A DNA stretch of 64,000 bases from Leifsonia sp. PS1209. Lineage in GTDB: Bacteria; Actinomycetota; Actinomycetes; Actinomycetales; Microbacteriaceae. The DNA lies in NCBI RefSeq assembly GCF_012317045.1, contig NZ_CP051154.1, forward strand, positions 930,001-994,000, given 5' to 3'. Position 1 is the first letter of the stretch. Every line of letters begins with the position of its first letter. The translations under genes and the position numbers were made by a program. Positions 34,131-42,879 of the stretch are shown piece by piece. The notes beneath the pieces are model-generated. The model was not told the origin of the DNA, made no database searches, and worked only from the letters and a program-made list of their open reading frames with translations.

Positions 34131-36362
34131 ATGAAGACCCGATCCGACTGGAATCCGGCACGCTGGCTGCGCATCGTGCTGCCCGCCGTCGTCATCGTCA
34201 TCTGGTTCATCGCCGCGGGCGTCGGCGGACCCACCTTCGGCAAGCTCTCCTCCGTCTCCGAGAACGGCCAGGCCGCCTTCCTCCCCGCCAGTGCGGAGTC
34301 GACCGAAGTGCAGGAGTGGCAGAAGAAGTTCACGGACTCGAACGCGATCCCGGCGATCGTCGTCGTGCAGTCGGACACGAGCATCCCGAAGTCGGACCTG
34401 GCGGAGTTCGCGAGTCTCGGCGTCAAGCTCGGTCAGGTCGACGGCGTGCAGAAGCCGGAAGGCGATGCGGAGACCAGCGTCGCGGGGCCGATCCCGTCCG
34501 AGGACGGCAAAGCGGTCGAGTTCATCGTTCCGATCGCGGACTCCGACCACGTCAAGACCGTGGTGGCCGACCTGCGCACCGTGGTCGCCGACAACCTGCC
34601 GGACGGCACCCAGGGCTGGGTGACCGGACCCGCTGGGCTCACCGCCGACCTGGTCAACGCGTTCGGCGGCATCGACGGCATCCTGCTGCTGGTGGCCGTC
34701 GGCGCCGTGTTCCTCATCCTGCTGCTGGTCTACCGGTCGCTCGTGCTGCCGTTTCTCGTGTTGTTCACGTCGATCTTCGCCCTGTGCGCCGCGATCCTGG
34801 TGGTCTACCTGTTCGCGCTGTGGGGCTGGATCAAGCTCAGCGGGCAGAGCCAGGGCATCCTGTCGATCCTGGTGATCGGCGCCGCCACGGACTATTCGCT
34901 GCTGCTGGTCGCCCGCTACCGGGAGTCCCTGGAACACGTCGAGTCGCGCTGGGCGGCCATCGGGCGGGCCTGGCGTGCGGCGTGGGAGCCGATCGCCGCT
35001 TCCGGTGCGACCGTGATCCTAGCCTTGCTGTGCCTGCTCTTCTCCGACCTCAACTCCAACAAGAGCCTCGGCCCCATCGCCGCCATCGGCATCGTGTTCT
35101 CGCTGCTGTCCGCCCTCACCCTGCTCCCGATGCTGCTCGTCGTGTTCGGCAGGGTCTCGTTCTGGCCGTTCCGCCCGAAGTTCGTTGGCGAGCATCCGGC
35201 GGAGCACAAGCACGCCGATGGCCGGCGCATCGCGGGCCTCGAAGGCATCACGGGACTCTGGCGCAGGGTCGGGACCCTCATCGCCCGCCGCCCCAGGGTG
35301 ACCTGGGTCGTCGCCCTCGTGCTGCTCGCGGCGTGTGCTGCGGGCGTCACCCAGCTGAAGGCGAACGGGGTGCAGCAGACCGACCTCGTGCTCACCCAGT
35401 CCGACGCGGCAGACGGGCAGAAGATCCTCGCGAAGCACTTCGATGCCGGCTCCGGCAGCCCCGTGCTCATCGTGGCTGCGGAGGACGACGCGGATGCTGT
35501 CCTCTCCGCCGTCGAGAACACGGACGGCATCGCGACGGCCACGCTCTACACCGGCAACGCCCGGCCCGCCTCGGCCGGCGGCGCATCCGGTCCGGCCGGT
35601 TCGGCGCCGGAGCCGATCGTGAAGGACGGCCGCGTGCTCATCAACGCGACCCTCTCGTCGGAGGCGGACTCCGCCGCGGCGGAGCAGACGGTCCGCGATC
35701 TGAGGGAGACCCTGCCGAAGACGGACCCGACGGTGCTCGTCGGCGGCGTCACCGCCATAGCGCTCGACACCAACGACACTGCGCAGAGCGACCTGATCAA
35801 GATCATCCCGATCGTGCTCGCGGTCATCCTGGTGATCCTGATGCTGCTGCTCCGCTCGATCCTCGCCCCCGTGCTGCTCATCGCGAGCGTCGTGCTCTCG
35901 TACGCGGCAGCGCTCGGTGTCTCGGCCCTGGTGTTCAACCACCTGTTCCACTTCCCCGGAGCGGACGCCGCGGTGCCGCTGTTCGGCTTCGTGTTCCTGG
36001 TGGCGCTCGGCGTGGACTACAACATCTTCCTGATGACGCGGGTGAGGGAGGAGTCCCTCCGCATCGGGACGCGCCCCGGCATCCTGCGCGGCCTCGGCGT
36101 GACGGGCAGCGTCATCACGTCGGCCGGCGTCGTCCTGGCGGCGACGTTCGCGGCCCTCGGCGTCATCCCGATCCTGTTCCTGGCGCAGATCGCCTTCATC
36201 GTCGCCTTCGGCGTCCTGCTCGACACGGTCATCGTGCGCTCGCTGCTGGTGCCCGCCGTCTCCTACGACATCGGCCGCGCGATCTGGTGGCCGTCGAAGC
36301 TGTGGAAGGAGACCACGCACGACGAGAAGCGCGGGGCGGAAGCGGTGACGACCGCCGAGTAG
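34131..36362 (+). CDS. MMPL-family RND transporter
   Basis: A 743-residue proton-driven exporter of the MMPL/RND superfamily, with two homologous halves. Each half begins with one helix (VLPAVVIVIWFIAAGVGGP; VTWVVALVLLAACAAGVTQL), has an extracytoplasmic domain, and continues with five helices. The helix holding the proton-relay Asp-Tyr pair is seen in both halves (VIGAATDYSLLLVARYRE and FLVALGVDYNIFLMTRVREE). Mycobacterial relatives export lipids; in Leifsonia-type bacteria the cargo is unknown. GGAGG eight bases before the ATG supports the start. It is a single gene with its own promoter. Confidence 0.93.
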   Translation: MKTRSDWNPARWLRIVLPAVVIVIWFIAAGVGGPTFGKLSSVSENGQAAFLPASAESTEVQEWQKKFTDSNAIPAIVVVQSDTSIPKSDLAEFASLGVKLGQVDGVQKPEGDAETSVAGPIPSEDGKAVEFIVPIADSDHVKTVVADLRTVVADNLPDGTQGWVTGPAGLTADLVNAFGGIDGILLLVAVGAVFLILLLVYRSLVLPFLVLFTSIFALCAAILVVYLFALWGWIKLSGQSQGILSILVIGAATDYSLLLVARYRESLEHVESRWAAIGRAWRAAWEPIAASGATVILALLCLLFSDLNSNKSLGPIAAIGIVFSLLSALTLLPMLLVVFGRVSFWPFRPKFVGEHPAEHKHADGRRIAGLEGITGLWRRVGTLIARRPRVTWVVALVLLAACAAGVTQLKANGVQQTDLVLTQSDAADGQKILAKHFDAGSGSPVLIVAAEDDADAVLSAVENTDGIATATLYTGNARPASAGGASGPAGSAPEPIVKDGRVLINATLSSEADSAAAEQTVRDLRETLPKTDPTVLVGGVTAIALDTNDTAQSDLIKIIPIVLAVILVILMLLLRSILAPVLLIASVVLSYAAALGVSALVFNHLFHFPGADAAVPLFGFVFLVALGVDYNIFLMTRVREESLRIGTRPGILRGLGVTGSVITSAGVVLAATFAALGVIPILFLAQIAFIVAFGVLLDTVIVRSLLVPAVSYDIGRAIWWPSKLWKETTHDEKRGAEAVTTAE

Positions 36363-36394
36363 GCGGTAGCGCAATCCGCCTGCCGTGCCCGAGG

Positions 36395-36423
36395 CCGACT
36401 GTGCACATTGTGCAGTGTCGGCG
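36395..36423. promoter_or_regulatory. Inverted repeat upstream of the 2-oxoacid dehydrogenase operon
   Basis: GCCGAC-TG-TGCAC (36395-36407) and GTGCA-GT-GTCGGC (36411-36423) surround ATT, with two central mismatch positions per arm. It lies about 85 bases before the E1-alpha start and could be an operator, for example for the Lrp protein in the same operon. Confidence 0.45.
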
Positions 36424-36507
36424 ACGCATCCATATCCGGAATAGACAGGATGAGCAGCGCACGCTGAGCGTGTTGCCCACCGCATCCACCCCTGCGAGCA
36501 TGGCGGC

Positions 36508-37539
36508 ATGACCCTGACCACTCCCGAGAGCGCCGTTGGCGAGCGTGGCGACGATGCTGCGCTTCTCCGGCGGCTGTATCGCACGATGGTGACCGTGCGG
36601 CGGCTCGACCTCGATGGTGTCGCCATGCAGCGGCAGGGCATCGTGCCCGGCTATGCGCCGATGCGCGGGCAGGAGGCCGCCCAGGTGGGCAGCGCCGCCG
36701 CCCTCGACCTGGCGCGCGACTTCGCCTTCCCGACCTACCGGGAGCTGGGCGTCGCCGTGGCGATGGGGGTCGACCCCGTCGCCTATCTCGCCTCGCACCA
36801 GGGTGCGTGGCACGGCGGGTTGTGGGATGCGGCCGCCGCCAGGCTCGCCCCGATCAACGCCGTCGTCGGCGGAGCCGTCACGCACGCCGTCGGGTGGGCG
36901 CTCGGCGCCAAGCTGGACCGCAACGGAGGATGCGCGATCGCGTACTTCGGCGACGGCGCCAGCTCGCAGGGCGACATCCACGAGGCCATGAACACCGCAG
37001 GCGTCTCGCAGCTGCCCGTCGTGTTCTTCTGCCAGAACAACGGCTGGGCCATCTCGGTCCCCACCAGCAGGCAGGTCGCGGGCGGCTCGGTCGCCGCGCG
37101 CGCCGCCGGGTACGGGATGCCCGGGGTGCGGATCGACGGGAACGACGTCGTCGCCGTGTACGAAGCGACCCGCGACGCCCTCGACCGCGCCCGCGACGGG
37201 GGCGGCCCGACCGTGATCGAGGCGATGACCTACCGTCTCGGCCCGCACTCGACCTCCGACGACCCCGGGCGCTACCGCAGCCTGGACGAGGAGCAGAGCT
37301 GGCTCGCGCGCGACCCGCTGTCGCTGTGCGAGGAGCGGCTGCGGGCCACAGGGACCGTCGGCGACGACTTCTTCGCCGAGGTGTCCGACACCGCGAACGC
37401 TCTCACCGAGCGGGTGCGCGCCGACGTCGCAGCGCTCGGCGGACGGCCGGGTGAGGAGATGTTCGATTTCGTGTTCGCCGAAGCGCCTGCTGCGCTGCTC
37501 GGGCAGAAGCGCGCGTGGGAGGAGTCACGACATGGCTGA
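36508..37539 (+). CDS. Thiamine-diphosphate-dependent 2-oxoacid dehydrogenase E1, alpha subunit
   Basis: A 343-residue E1-alpha subunit of a pyruvate, acetoin or branched-chain 2-oxoacid dehydrogenase complex, which decarboxylates the substrate. The thiamine-diphosphate motif runs from GDGASSQGD (about residue 148) to VFFCQNN, and the phosphorylation-loop-like segment YRLGPHSTSDDPGRYR is conserved. Family features such as YAPMRGQEAAQVGSA and FPTYRELGVAVAMGVD are closest to the BkdA1/PdhA type. The stop overlaps the E1-beta start. Substrate preference cannot be decided from sequence by eye. Confidence 0.92.
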   Translation: MTLTTPESAVGERGDDAALLRRLYRTMVTVRRLDLDGVAMQRQGIVPGYAPMRGQEAAQVGSAAALDLARDFAFPTYRELGVAVAMGVDPVAYLASHQGAWHGGLWDAAAARLAPINAVVGGAVTHAVGWALGAKLDRNGGCAIAYFGDGASSQGDIHEAMNTAGVSQLPVVFFCQNNGWAISVPTSRQVAGGSVAARAAGYGMPGVRIDGNDVVAVYEATRDALDRARDGGGPTVIEAMTYRLGPHSTSDDPGRYRSLDEEQSWLARDPLSLCEERLRATGTVGDDFFAEVSDTANALTERVRADVAALGGRPGEEMFDFVFAEAPAALLGQKRAWEESRHG

Positions 37540-38560
37540 GATCACCAGGGAGCGTGAGCGACCAGCAGCGGCCGAGGTCACCACGATGCAGCGCGCGCTG
37601 AACCGCGCGCTCGACGACGCCCTCGCCGCCGACGACCGCACCCTCGTGTTCGGGGAGGACGTCGGCACGCTCGGCGGAGTGTTCCGCGTCACGGACGGGC
37701 TGAACGCCAAGTACGGCGACGACCGCGTGTTCGACACCACGCTTGCCGAGTCGGGGATCATGGGCATGGCGGTCGGCCTCGCGATGGCCGGATGGCGTCC
37801 GGTGCCGGAGATCCAGTTCGACGGGTTCTCCTATCCGGCCATCGACCAGATCGTGAACCAGGTCGCCAGGATGCACTACCGCAGCCGTGGGGCGTTCACG
37901 ATGCCGATCACGCTGCGGCTGCCCAGCTTCGGCGGCATCCGCGCGCCGGAGCACCACGGAGAGAGCCTGGAGGCGCTGTTCGCGCACGTTCCTGGGCTCA
38001 AGGTGGTGTCGCCGTCGACCCCGGCGGAGGCGTACACGCTGCTCCGGCAGGCGATCGACGACCCGGACCCCGTGATCTTCCTCGAACCCAAGTCGCGGTA
38101 CTGGCACAAGGCCGCCGTGGACGAGGCCGAGCTGTCCGAGCGGCTGCCGGTGGGCGCATCCCGGGTCGTCAGGCAGGGCAAGCACGTCACGCTGGTCGCC
38201 TGGGGCGCGATGGTCGCCCGCTGCCTGCAGGCCGCCGAGCTCGGCGCGGAGGACGGCGTGGAGATCGAGGTGGTCGACCTGCGCTGGCTGAAGCCGATCG
38301 ACGCCGACGGGCTCGCCGCGTCCGTCGCGAAGACCAAGCGCGCCGTCGTCGTGCACGAGGCGCCGCTCACCGCCGGACTCGGCGCCGAGGTGAGCACGCT
38401 CATCACCGAGCGCTGCTTCGGCGACCTGCGCGCACCCGTGCAGCGCGTGACAGGGTGGGATGTGCCGTACCCGTCCCCGGTGCTCGAAGACGAGTACCTG
38501 CCGAGCATCGACCGCATCCTGGAAGCCGTACAGAAGACGTTGGAGTATCGCCGTGGCTGA
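37532..38560 (+). CDS. 2-oxoacid dehydrogenase E1, beta subunit
   Basis: A 342-residue E1-beta subunit pairing with the alpha subunit above. Typical stretches are TMQRALNRALDDALAADDRTLVFGEDVG, FDTTLAESGIMGMAVGLAMAGWRPVPEIQF, LRLPSFGGIRAPEHHGESLEALFAHVPGLKVVSPSTPAEAYTLL and the transketolase C-terminal domain with EVVDLRWLKPIDADGL. The ATG at 37532 lies inside the alpha gene with GGAGG nine bases upstream. The overlap continues at the other end, where the lipoyl protein's GTG begins eight bases before this stop, so the three genes form one tightly coupled unit. Confidence 0.93.
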   Translation: MAEITRERERPAAAEVTTMQRALNRALDDALAADDRTLVFGEDVGTLGGVFRVTDGLNAKYGDDRVFDTTLAESGIMGMAVGLAMAGWRPVPEIQFDGFSYPAIDQIVNQVARMHYRSRGAFTMPITLRLPSFGGIRAPEHHGESLEALFAHVPGLKVVSPSTPAEAYTLLRQAIDDPDPVIFLEPKSRYWHKAAVDEAELSERLPVGASRVVRQGKHVTLVAWGAMVARCLQAAELGAEDGVEIEVVDLRWLKPIDADGLAASVAKTKRAVVVHEAPLTAGLGAEVSTLITERCFGDLRAPVQRVTGWDVPYPSPVLEDEYLPSIDRILEAVQKTLEYRRG

Positions 38561-38876
38561 GATCACGTTCGCCCTGCCAGACCTCGGCGAGGGCCTGCAG
38601 GAGGCGACCGTGCTGGAATGGCTGGTCGCCGAGGGGGACTTCGTCGAGCGGAACGCGCCGCTCGTCGAGGTGGAGACGACGAAGTCGGCCGTCGAGCTGC
38701 CGTCGCCGCAGTCCGGGACCGTCGCGCGGTTCCACGCGGAGGAGGGACAGACGCTCGAGGTCGGGGCGTCGCTCATCACCTTCACCGTCGACGACGACAC
38801 CGCCGGGATCGTCGGCACCGTGCCCGTCGACGAGGCGCCTGCGCGCCGGGTGCGCCTCCAGCTGCCGGAGGACTGA
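38553..38876 (+). CDS. Free-standing lipoyl domain protein (E2-like, no catalytic domain)
   Basis: A 107-residue protein consisting of a single lipoyl domain: EITFALPDLGEGLQEATVLEWLVAEGD, then VEVETTKSAVELPSPQSG with the lipoylation lysine at Lys44. Full E2 subunits continue with an E3-binding domain and a 230-residue acyltransferase domain; neither is present here, and the frame ends cleanly at PED. The following gene encodes an alpha/beta hydrolase. In Pseudomonas-type acetoin dehydrogenase (AcoC) a lipoyl domain is fused to an alpha/beta hydrolase fold, so these two genes look like a split AcoC. The start GTG 38553 is chosen because the domain begins there; it overlaps E1-beta. Confidence 0.88.
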   Translation: MAEITFALPDLGEGLQEATVLEWLVAEGDFVERNAPLVEVETTKSAVELPSPQSGTVARFHAEEGQTLEVGASLITFTVDDDTAGIVGTVPVDEAPARRVRLQLPED

Positions 38877-38877
38877 C

Positions 38878-39648
38878 ATGACCGACTCCGGACACGAGGG
38901 CGTCGCGACCACCGGCGACGGGATGCGCATCGCATACGTCCGCCACCCGGGCGACGACCCCGTGCTCCTCGTGCACGGCTTCGCCACCACCGGAGCGCTC
39001 ACCTGGGAGGCGACTGGCTGGGTCCGCGCGCTCGCCGAGGCCGGCCGCGGCGCCATCGTGCCCGACCTGCGCGGCCACGGCGCCAGCTCGGCGCCGCACG
39101 ACCCGGCCGCGTACTCCCCGGAGCTTCTCGCCGGCGACCTCCTCGCCGTGCTGGATGCGGAGGGTCTTGACCGCGTGGACGTCGTCGGGTACTCGATGGG
39201 GTCGTGGGTGACGCTGGCGCTGGTCGGGCTCGCGCCCGATCGCATCCACCGGGTGGTCGTCGGCGGCATCGGAACGGTCGAGCAGTTCGCCCACTGGGGG
39301 GTGGATGCTGTGCGCTCCGCCCTGCTCGACGGCACGGACACCGTTCCTCCGGAGTCTCCGCTCGCCCCGTTGCTGTCGTCGCTGCGGCAGGCGCCGGGCG
39401 TCGACACGGCTGCGCTCGCCGCGTGCGTGTCCGGGATGGCCGCGCATCCACTGCCGCTGCAGTCCAGCGCGCCGACGATGCTCGTGGTCGGCGAGGTGGA
39501 TCCGGTGACCGATGGGCGGGAGGAAGCGGCAGCCGCGCTCGGCGCCGAACTGGTCGTACTGCCCCGTCGCAACCACGTGACGTCGCTGAGCGCGCGAGCG
39601 TTCAAGCAGGCTGCTCTGCCGTTCCTGGGAGCCGTCGTCAGCGTGTAG
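38878..39648 (+). CDS. Alpha/beta hydrolase, possible AcoC-type E2 partner
   Basis: A 256-residue alpha/beta hydrolase. Landmarks are the oxyanion strand DPVLLVHGFATTGALTWE, PDLRGHGASSAP, the nucleophile elbow VVGYSMGSWVTLAL (Ser106), MLVVGEVDPVTDG with a likely Asp, and RRNHVTSLS with His233. The gap to the lipoyl gene is one base. By comparison with AcoC it may act as the acyltransferase (or as a thioesterase) on the acylated lipoyl protein; a free esterase is the alternative. There is no signal peptide, so it is cytoplasmic with the complex. Confidence 0.85.
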   Translation: MTDSGHEGVATTGDGMRIAYVRHPGDDPVLLVHGFATTGALTWEATGWVRALAEAGRGAIVPDLRGHGASSAPHDPAAYSPELLAGDLLAVLDAEGLDRVDVVGYSMGSWVTLALVGLAPDRIHRVVVGGIGTVEQFAHWGVDAVRSALLDGTDTVPPESPLAPLLSSLRQAPGVDTAALAACVSGMAAHPLPLQSSAPTMLVVGEVDPVTDGREEAAAALGAELVVLPRRNHVTSLSARAFKQAALPFLGAVVSV

Positions 39649-39652
39649 GCGT

Positions 39653-39680
39653 TCGCACTTTCGAGTCGTACGATGTGCGA
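39653..39680. promoter_or_regulatory. Putative Lrp operator/promoter
   Basis: TCGCAC (39653-39658) and GTGCGA (39675-39680) form an inverted repeat with a 16-base spacer. It contains TACGAT at 39669-39674, a plausible -10 element for the Lrp gene that begins at 39698. Autoregulation of the second half of the operon is inferred. Confidence 0.4.
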
Positions 39681-39697
39681 GGACCGAAGGAGGCCGC

Positions 39698-40201
39698 ATG
39701 CCGATCGACAAGCTGGACGCCGAGCTGATCGCGCTGCTCACCGCTGAGCCGAGGCTCGGCGTGTTCGAGGCATCCCGCAGGCTCGGCGTCGCGCGGGGCA
39801 CCGTTCAGGCGAGACTCGACCGCTTGCAGCGCTCCGGCATCGTCAAGGATTTCGCACCGACCATCGACAGTGAACGGCTCGGCTATCCGGTGACGGCGTT
39901 CGTGACGGCGGAGATCGCGCAGGGCGACAGGGACGTGACGGTCGTCTCGCACCTGAGCGAGATCCCCGAGGTGCTCGAGGTGCACACGATCACCGGCGCC
40001 GGCGACCTGATGATCCGCGCCGTCGCGCGCTCGAACGCCGACCTGCAACGGGTGATCGACCGCATCGTCAGCGACCCGGGCATCACGCGCACCTCGACGG
40101 TGATCGCGCTGGCGACGAAGATCGACCACCGCGCCGTGCCGCTGGTGGCCGCTGCAGTGGAGGAGCGCGCAGGCGCAGAAGACATGGGAGAAGAGAGATG
40201 A
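39698..40201 (+). CDS. Lrp/AsnC-family transcriptional regulator
   Basis: A 167-residue regulator. It has the AsnC helix-turn-helix (KLDAELIALLTAEPRLGVFEASRRLGVARGTVQARLDRLQRSGIVKDF, about residues 4-51) followed by the RAM effector domain (TAFVTAEIAQGDRDVTVVSHLSEIPEVLEVHTITGAGDLMIRAVAR). Lrp-type BkdR proteins commonly sit beside branched-chain oxoacid dehydrogenase genes, which favours that reading of the operon. AAGGAGG precedes the ATG. The stop overlaps the aldehyde dehydrogenase start (ATGA). Confidence 0.93.
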   Translation: MPIDKLDAELIALLTAEPRLGVFEASRRLGVARGTVQARLDRLQRSGIVKDFAPTIDSERLGYPVTAFVTAEIAQGDRDVTVVSHLSEIPEVLEVHTITGAGDLMIRAVARSNADLQRVIDRIVSDPGITRTSTVIALATKIDHRAVPLVAAAVEERAGAEDMGEER

Positions 40202-41664
40202 ACGAGCAGGAACTGCTGGCGAAGGTCCCCGACCGGCTGTACATCGGCGGTGCGTGGGTCGACGGCACGTCGGGCCGCAGCATCGACGTCTTCGACCCGG
40301 CGACGGGGGAGCCCATCAAGACCATCGCGGACGCGTCGGAGGCGGACGGTGCTGCCGCTCTGGATGCTGCCGTCGCCGCTGCCGACGACTGGGCCGCCAC
40401 GGCGCCGCGGGTGCGCGGTGAGATCCTGCGCAGGGCGTTCGACCTGCTGCAGGAGCGCCGCGACGAGTTCGCCCTGCTGATGACGCTCGAAATGGGCAAG
40501 CCCCTCGCCGAAGCCAACGGCGAGGTGACGTACGGCGGCGAGTTCCTGCGCTGGTTCGGCGAGGAAGCCGTGCGCATCGCCGGTCGCTACGCCACCAGCC
40601 CGGAGGGGACGGGCCGGATGATCGTCTCGCAGCATCCCGTCGGCCCGTGCTTCCTGATCACGCCGTGGAACTTCCCGCTGGCGATGGCCACCCGCAAGAT
40701 CGCGCCAGCCCTGGCGGCCGGATGCACGGTGGTCGTCAAGCCCGCCGCCCTCACCCCGCTCACCACCCTCTACTTCGCCAAGCTGCTGGAGGACGCCGGG
40801 CTGCCGGCCGGCGTGGTGAACGTGATCACCACCTCCACGTCCGGGAAGGTGTCCGGACCGATCATCGCCGATCCGCGCCTCCGGAAGCTGTCGTTCACCG
40901 GCTCGACGGAGGTGGGGCGTTCGCTCCTGAAGCAGTCCGCGCAGAACGTGCTGCGCACCTCGATGGAGCTCGGCGGAAACGCACCGTTCGTCGTGTTCGA
41001 GGACGCAGACCTCGACAAGGCGGTCGAGGGCGCCATGCTCGCCAAGTTCCGCAACATCGGGGAGGCGTGCACCGCGGCCAACCGGTTCATCGTGCACGAG
41101 TCGGTCGCCGACGAGTTCGCCGCACGCGTCGCCGAACGGGTGCGCGGGATGCGCGTCGGCCGCGGAACGGAGGAGGGCGTCACCATCGGCCCCCTGATCG
41201 ATCAGGATGCGGTCGACAAGGCGGCGACGCTCCTCCAGGATGCCGTCTCCCGCGGCGCGACCGTGCTGGCGGGCGGGTCGCGCATCCCGGGCACCGGCAC
41301 GTTCTTCGAGCCGACCGTGGTCACCGACGTTGCGGCGGGGAGTGACATCCTCCGCGAGGAGATCTTCGGGCCCGTGCTCTCGATCGTGCGCTTCGCCGAC
41401 GAAGACGAGGCCGTGCGGATCGCCAACGACACCGAATTCGGGCTGGTCTCCTACGTGTTCACGAAAGACCTGGCGCGCGGACAGCGGATGATCGAGCGGC
41501 TGCAGACCGGGATGATGGGCCTCAACGTCGGCGTCGTCTCCAACGCGGCAGCACCGTTCGGCGGGGTGAAGCAGTCCGGGCTCGGCCGCGAGGGCGGCCT
41601 GGAGGGCATCCGCGAATACCTGTCCACGAAGTACACGCTCACCCCCGACCCGTTCGGAGCCTGA
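40198..41664 (+). CDS. NAD(P)-dependent aldehyde dehydrogenase, succinate-semialdehyde dehydrogenase-like
   Basis: A 488-residue aldehyde dehydrogenase. Catalytic Cys291 lies in NIGEACTAANRF and general base Glu257 in SMELGGNAPF; the cofactor-binding segment is PWNFPLAMATRKIAPALAAG followed by FTGSTEVGRSLL. Sequence style (KFRNIGEACTAANRFIVHE, PFGGVKQSGLGREGGLEGIREYL) is that of the GabD group. In this operon it may oxidise an aldehyde released by the dehydrogenase complex (acetaldehyde if the substrate is acetoin) or a branched-chain semialdehyde. The gap to the thiolase gene is one base. Confidence 0.93.
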   Translation: MNEQELLAKVPDRLYIGGAWVDGTSGRSIDVFDPATGEPIKTIADASEADGAAALDAAVAAADDWAATAPRVRGEILRRAFDLLQERRDEFALLMTLEMGKPLAEANGEVTYGGEFLRWFGEEAVRIAGRYATSPEGTGRMIVSQHPVGPCFLITPWNFPLAMATRKIAPALAAGCTVVVKPAALTPLTTLYFAKLLEDAGLPAGVVNVITTSTSGKVSGPIIADPRLRKLSFTGSTEVGRSLLKQSAQNVLRTSMELGGNAPFVVFEDADLDKAVEGAMLAKFRNIGEACTAANRFIVHESVADEFAARVAERVRGMRVGRGTEEGVTIGPLIDQDAVDKAATLLQDAVSRGATVLAGGSRIPGTGTFFEPTVVTDVAAGSDILREEIFGPVLSIVRFADEDEAVRIANDTEFGLVSYVFTKDLARGQRMIERLQTGMMGLNVGVVSNAAAPFGGVKQSGLGREGGLEGIREYLSTKYTLTPDPFGA

Positions 41665-41665
41665 G

Positions 41666-42853
41666 ATGGCAGCCGAAGCGGTCATCGTCGACGTGATCCG
41701 CACCCCCTCCGGGCGTGGCAAGCCGGGAGGGGCGCTCTCGGACATCCACCCGGCCGACCTGCTCGCCGGGGTGCTGGTCGAACTGCTGCACCGCAACGGG
41801 CTCGACCCCGCGCTCGTCGACGACGTGATCGGCGGATGCGTCACCCAGGCGGGCGAGCAGGCCGGCAACATCACCAGGACGGCCGTGCTCAGCGCCGGCT
41901 TCCCGGAGAGCGTCCCCGGCGTCACCATCGACCGGCAGTGCGGGTCGAGCCAGCAGGCGGCGGCATTCGCGGCGCAGGGCGTGATCGCGGGCGCGTACGA
42001 CATCGTGATCGCGTGCGGGGTGGAGTCTATGAGCCGCGCGCCGATGGGATCGAACGTGGGCGGCGCATCCATCGGAGGGGCGCTGCTGACGCACCGCTAC
42101 CCGGACGGGCTGGTCAACCAGGGTGTCTCCGCCGAGCTGATCGCCGAGCAGTGGGGGTTCCCGCGCACCGAGCTCGACGACTTCGCCGCCCGCTCGCACG
42201 CGCTCGCCGCATCGGCCGCGTCATCGGGAGCGTTCGACGGCGAGCTGGTGCCCGTGCCGACGCCGGACAGCGGCAGCGTCATGGCCGACGAAACCATCCG
42301 GCCGGGCACCACACCGGATGCGCTGGCCGCGCTGAAGCCGTCGTTCCGCACCGAGGCCCTCGCCGAGCGCTTCCCGCAGCTGGACTGGCGGATCACGCCG
42401 GGCAACTCCTCCCCGCTCACCGACGGGGCGTCTGCGGCGCTCATCATGAGCGCTGAGGCCGCCGAGCGGCTCGGGCTGCGGCCGCGGGCGCGCTTCCACA
42501 GCTTCGCGGTGGCCGGGAGCGACCCGCTGCTGATGCTCACCGGCGTGCTCCCTGCGACGCGGAAGGTGCTCGACCGCAGCGGCCTGCGGTTGGACGAGAT
42601 CGACGCGTACGAGGTGAACGAGGCGTTCGCGCCCATCCCGTTGCTGTGGCAGCGCGAGTTCGACACCGATCCGGCGAAGCTGAACCCGCACGGTGGCGCC
42701 ATCGCGCTCGGGCACGCGCTCGGCTCGTCCGGCACACGGCTGCTGGCCACCCTGCTGAGCGAACTCGAAGCATCCGGTGGCCGTTATGGCCTGCAGACCA
42801 TGTGCGAAGGCGGAGGCACCGCCAACGCCACCATCATCGAAGTCCTCCGCTGA
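41666..42853 (+). CDS. Acetyl-CoA acyltransferase (thiolase)
   Basis: A 395-residue thiolase that cleaves 3-oxoacyl-CoA or condenses acetyl-CoA. The acylated cysteine is Cys92 in [16 protein letters not shown], the His motif is [20 protein letters not shown] and the second Cys is in [13 protein letters not shown]. The QCGSSQQA form and [12 protein letters not shown] are typical of degradative acetyl-CoA acetyltransferases of the FadA family. Combined with the SDR that follows it could complete isoleucine or fatty-acid breakdown to acetyl-CoA and propionyl-CoA. Confidence 0.94.
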   Translation: MAAEAVIVDVIRTPSGRGKPGGALSDIHPADLLAGVLVELLHRNGLDPALVDDVIGGCVTQAGEQAGNITRTAVLSAGFPESVPGVTIDRQCGSSQQAAAFAAQGVIAGAYDIVIACGVESMSRAPMGSNVGGASIGGALLTHRYPDGLVNQGVSAELIAEQWGFPRTELDDFAARSHALAASAASSGAFDGELVPVPTPDSGSVMADETIRPGTTPDALAALKPSFRTEALAERFPQLDWRITPGNSSPLTDGASAALIMSAEAAERLGLRPRARFHSFAVAGSDPLLMLTGVLPATRKVLDRSGLRLDEIDAYEVNEAFAPIPLLWQREFDTDPAKLNPHGGAIALGHALGSSGTRLLATLLSELEASGGRYGLQTMCEGGGTANATIIEVLR

Positions 42854-42879
42854 ACGCGGCACACGCGAAAGGGAACACC

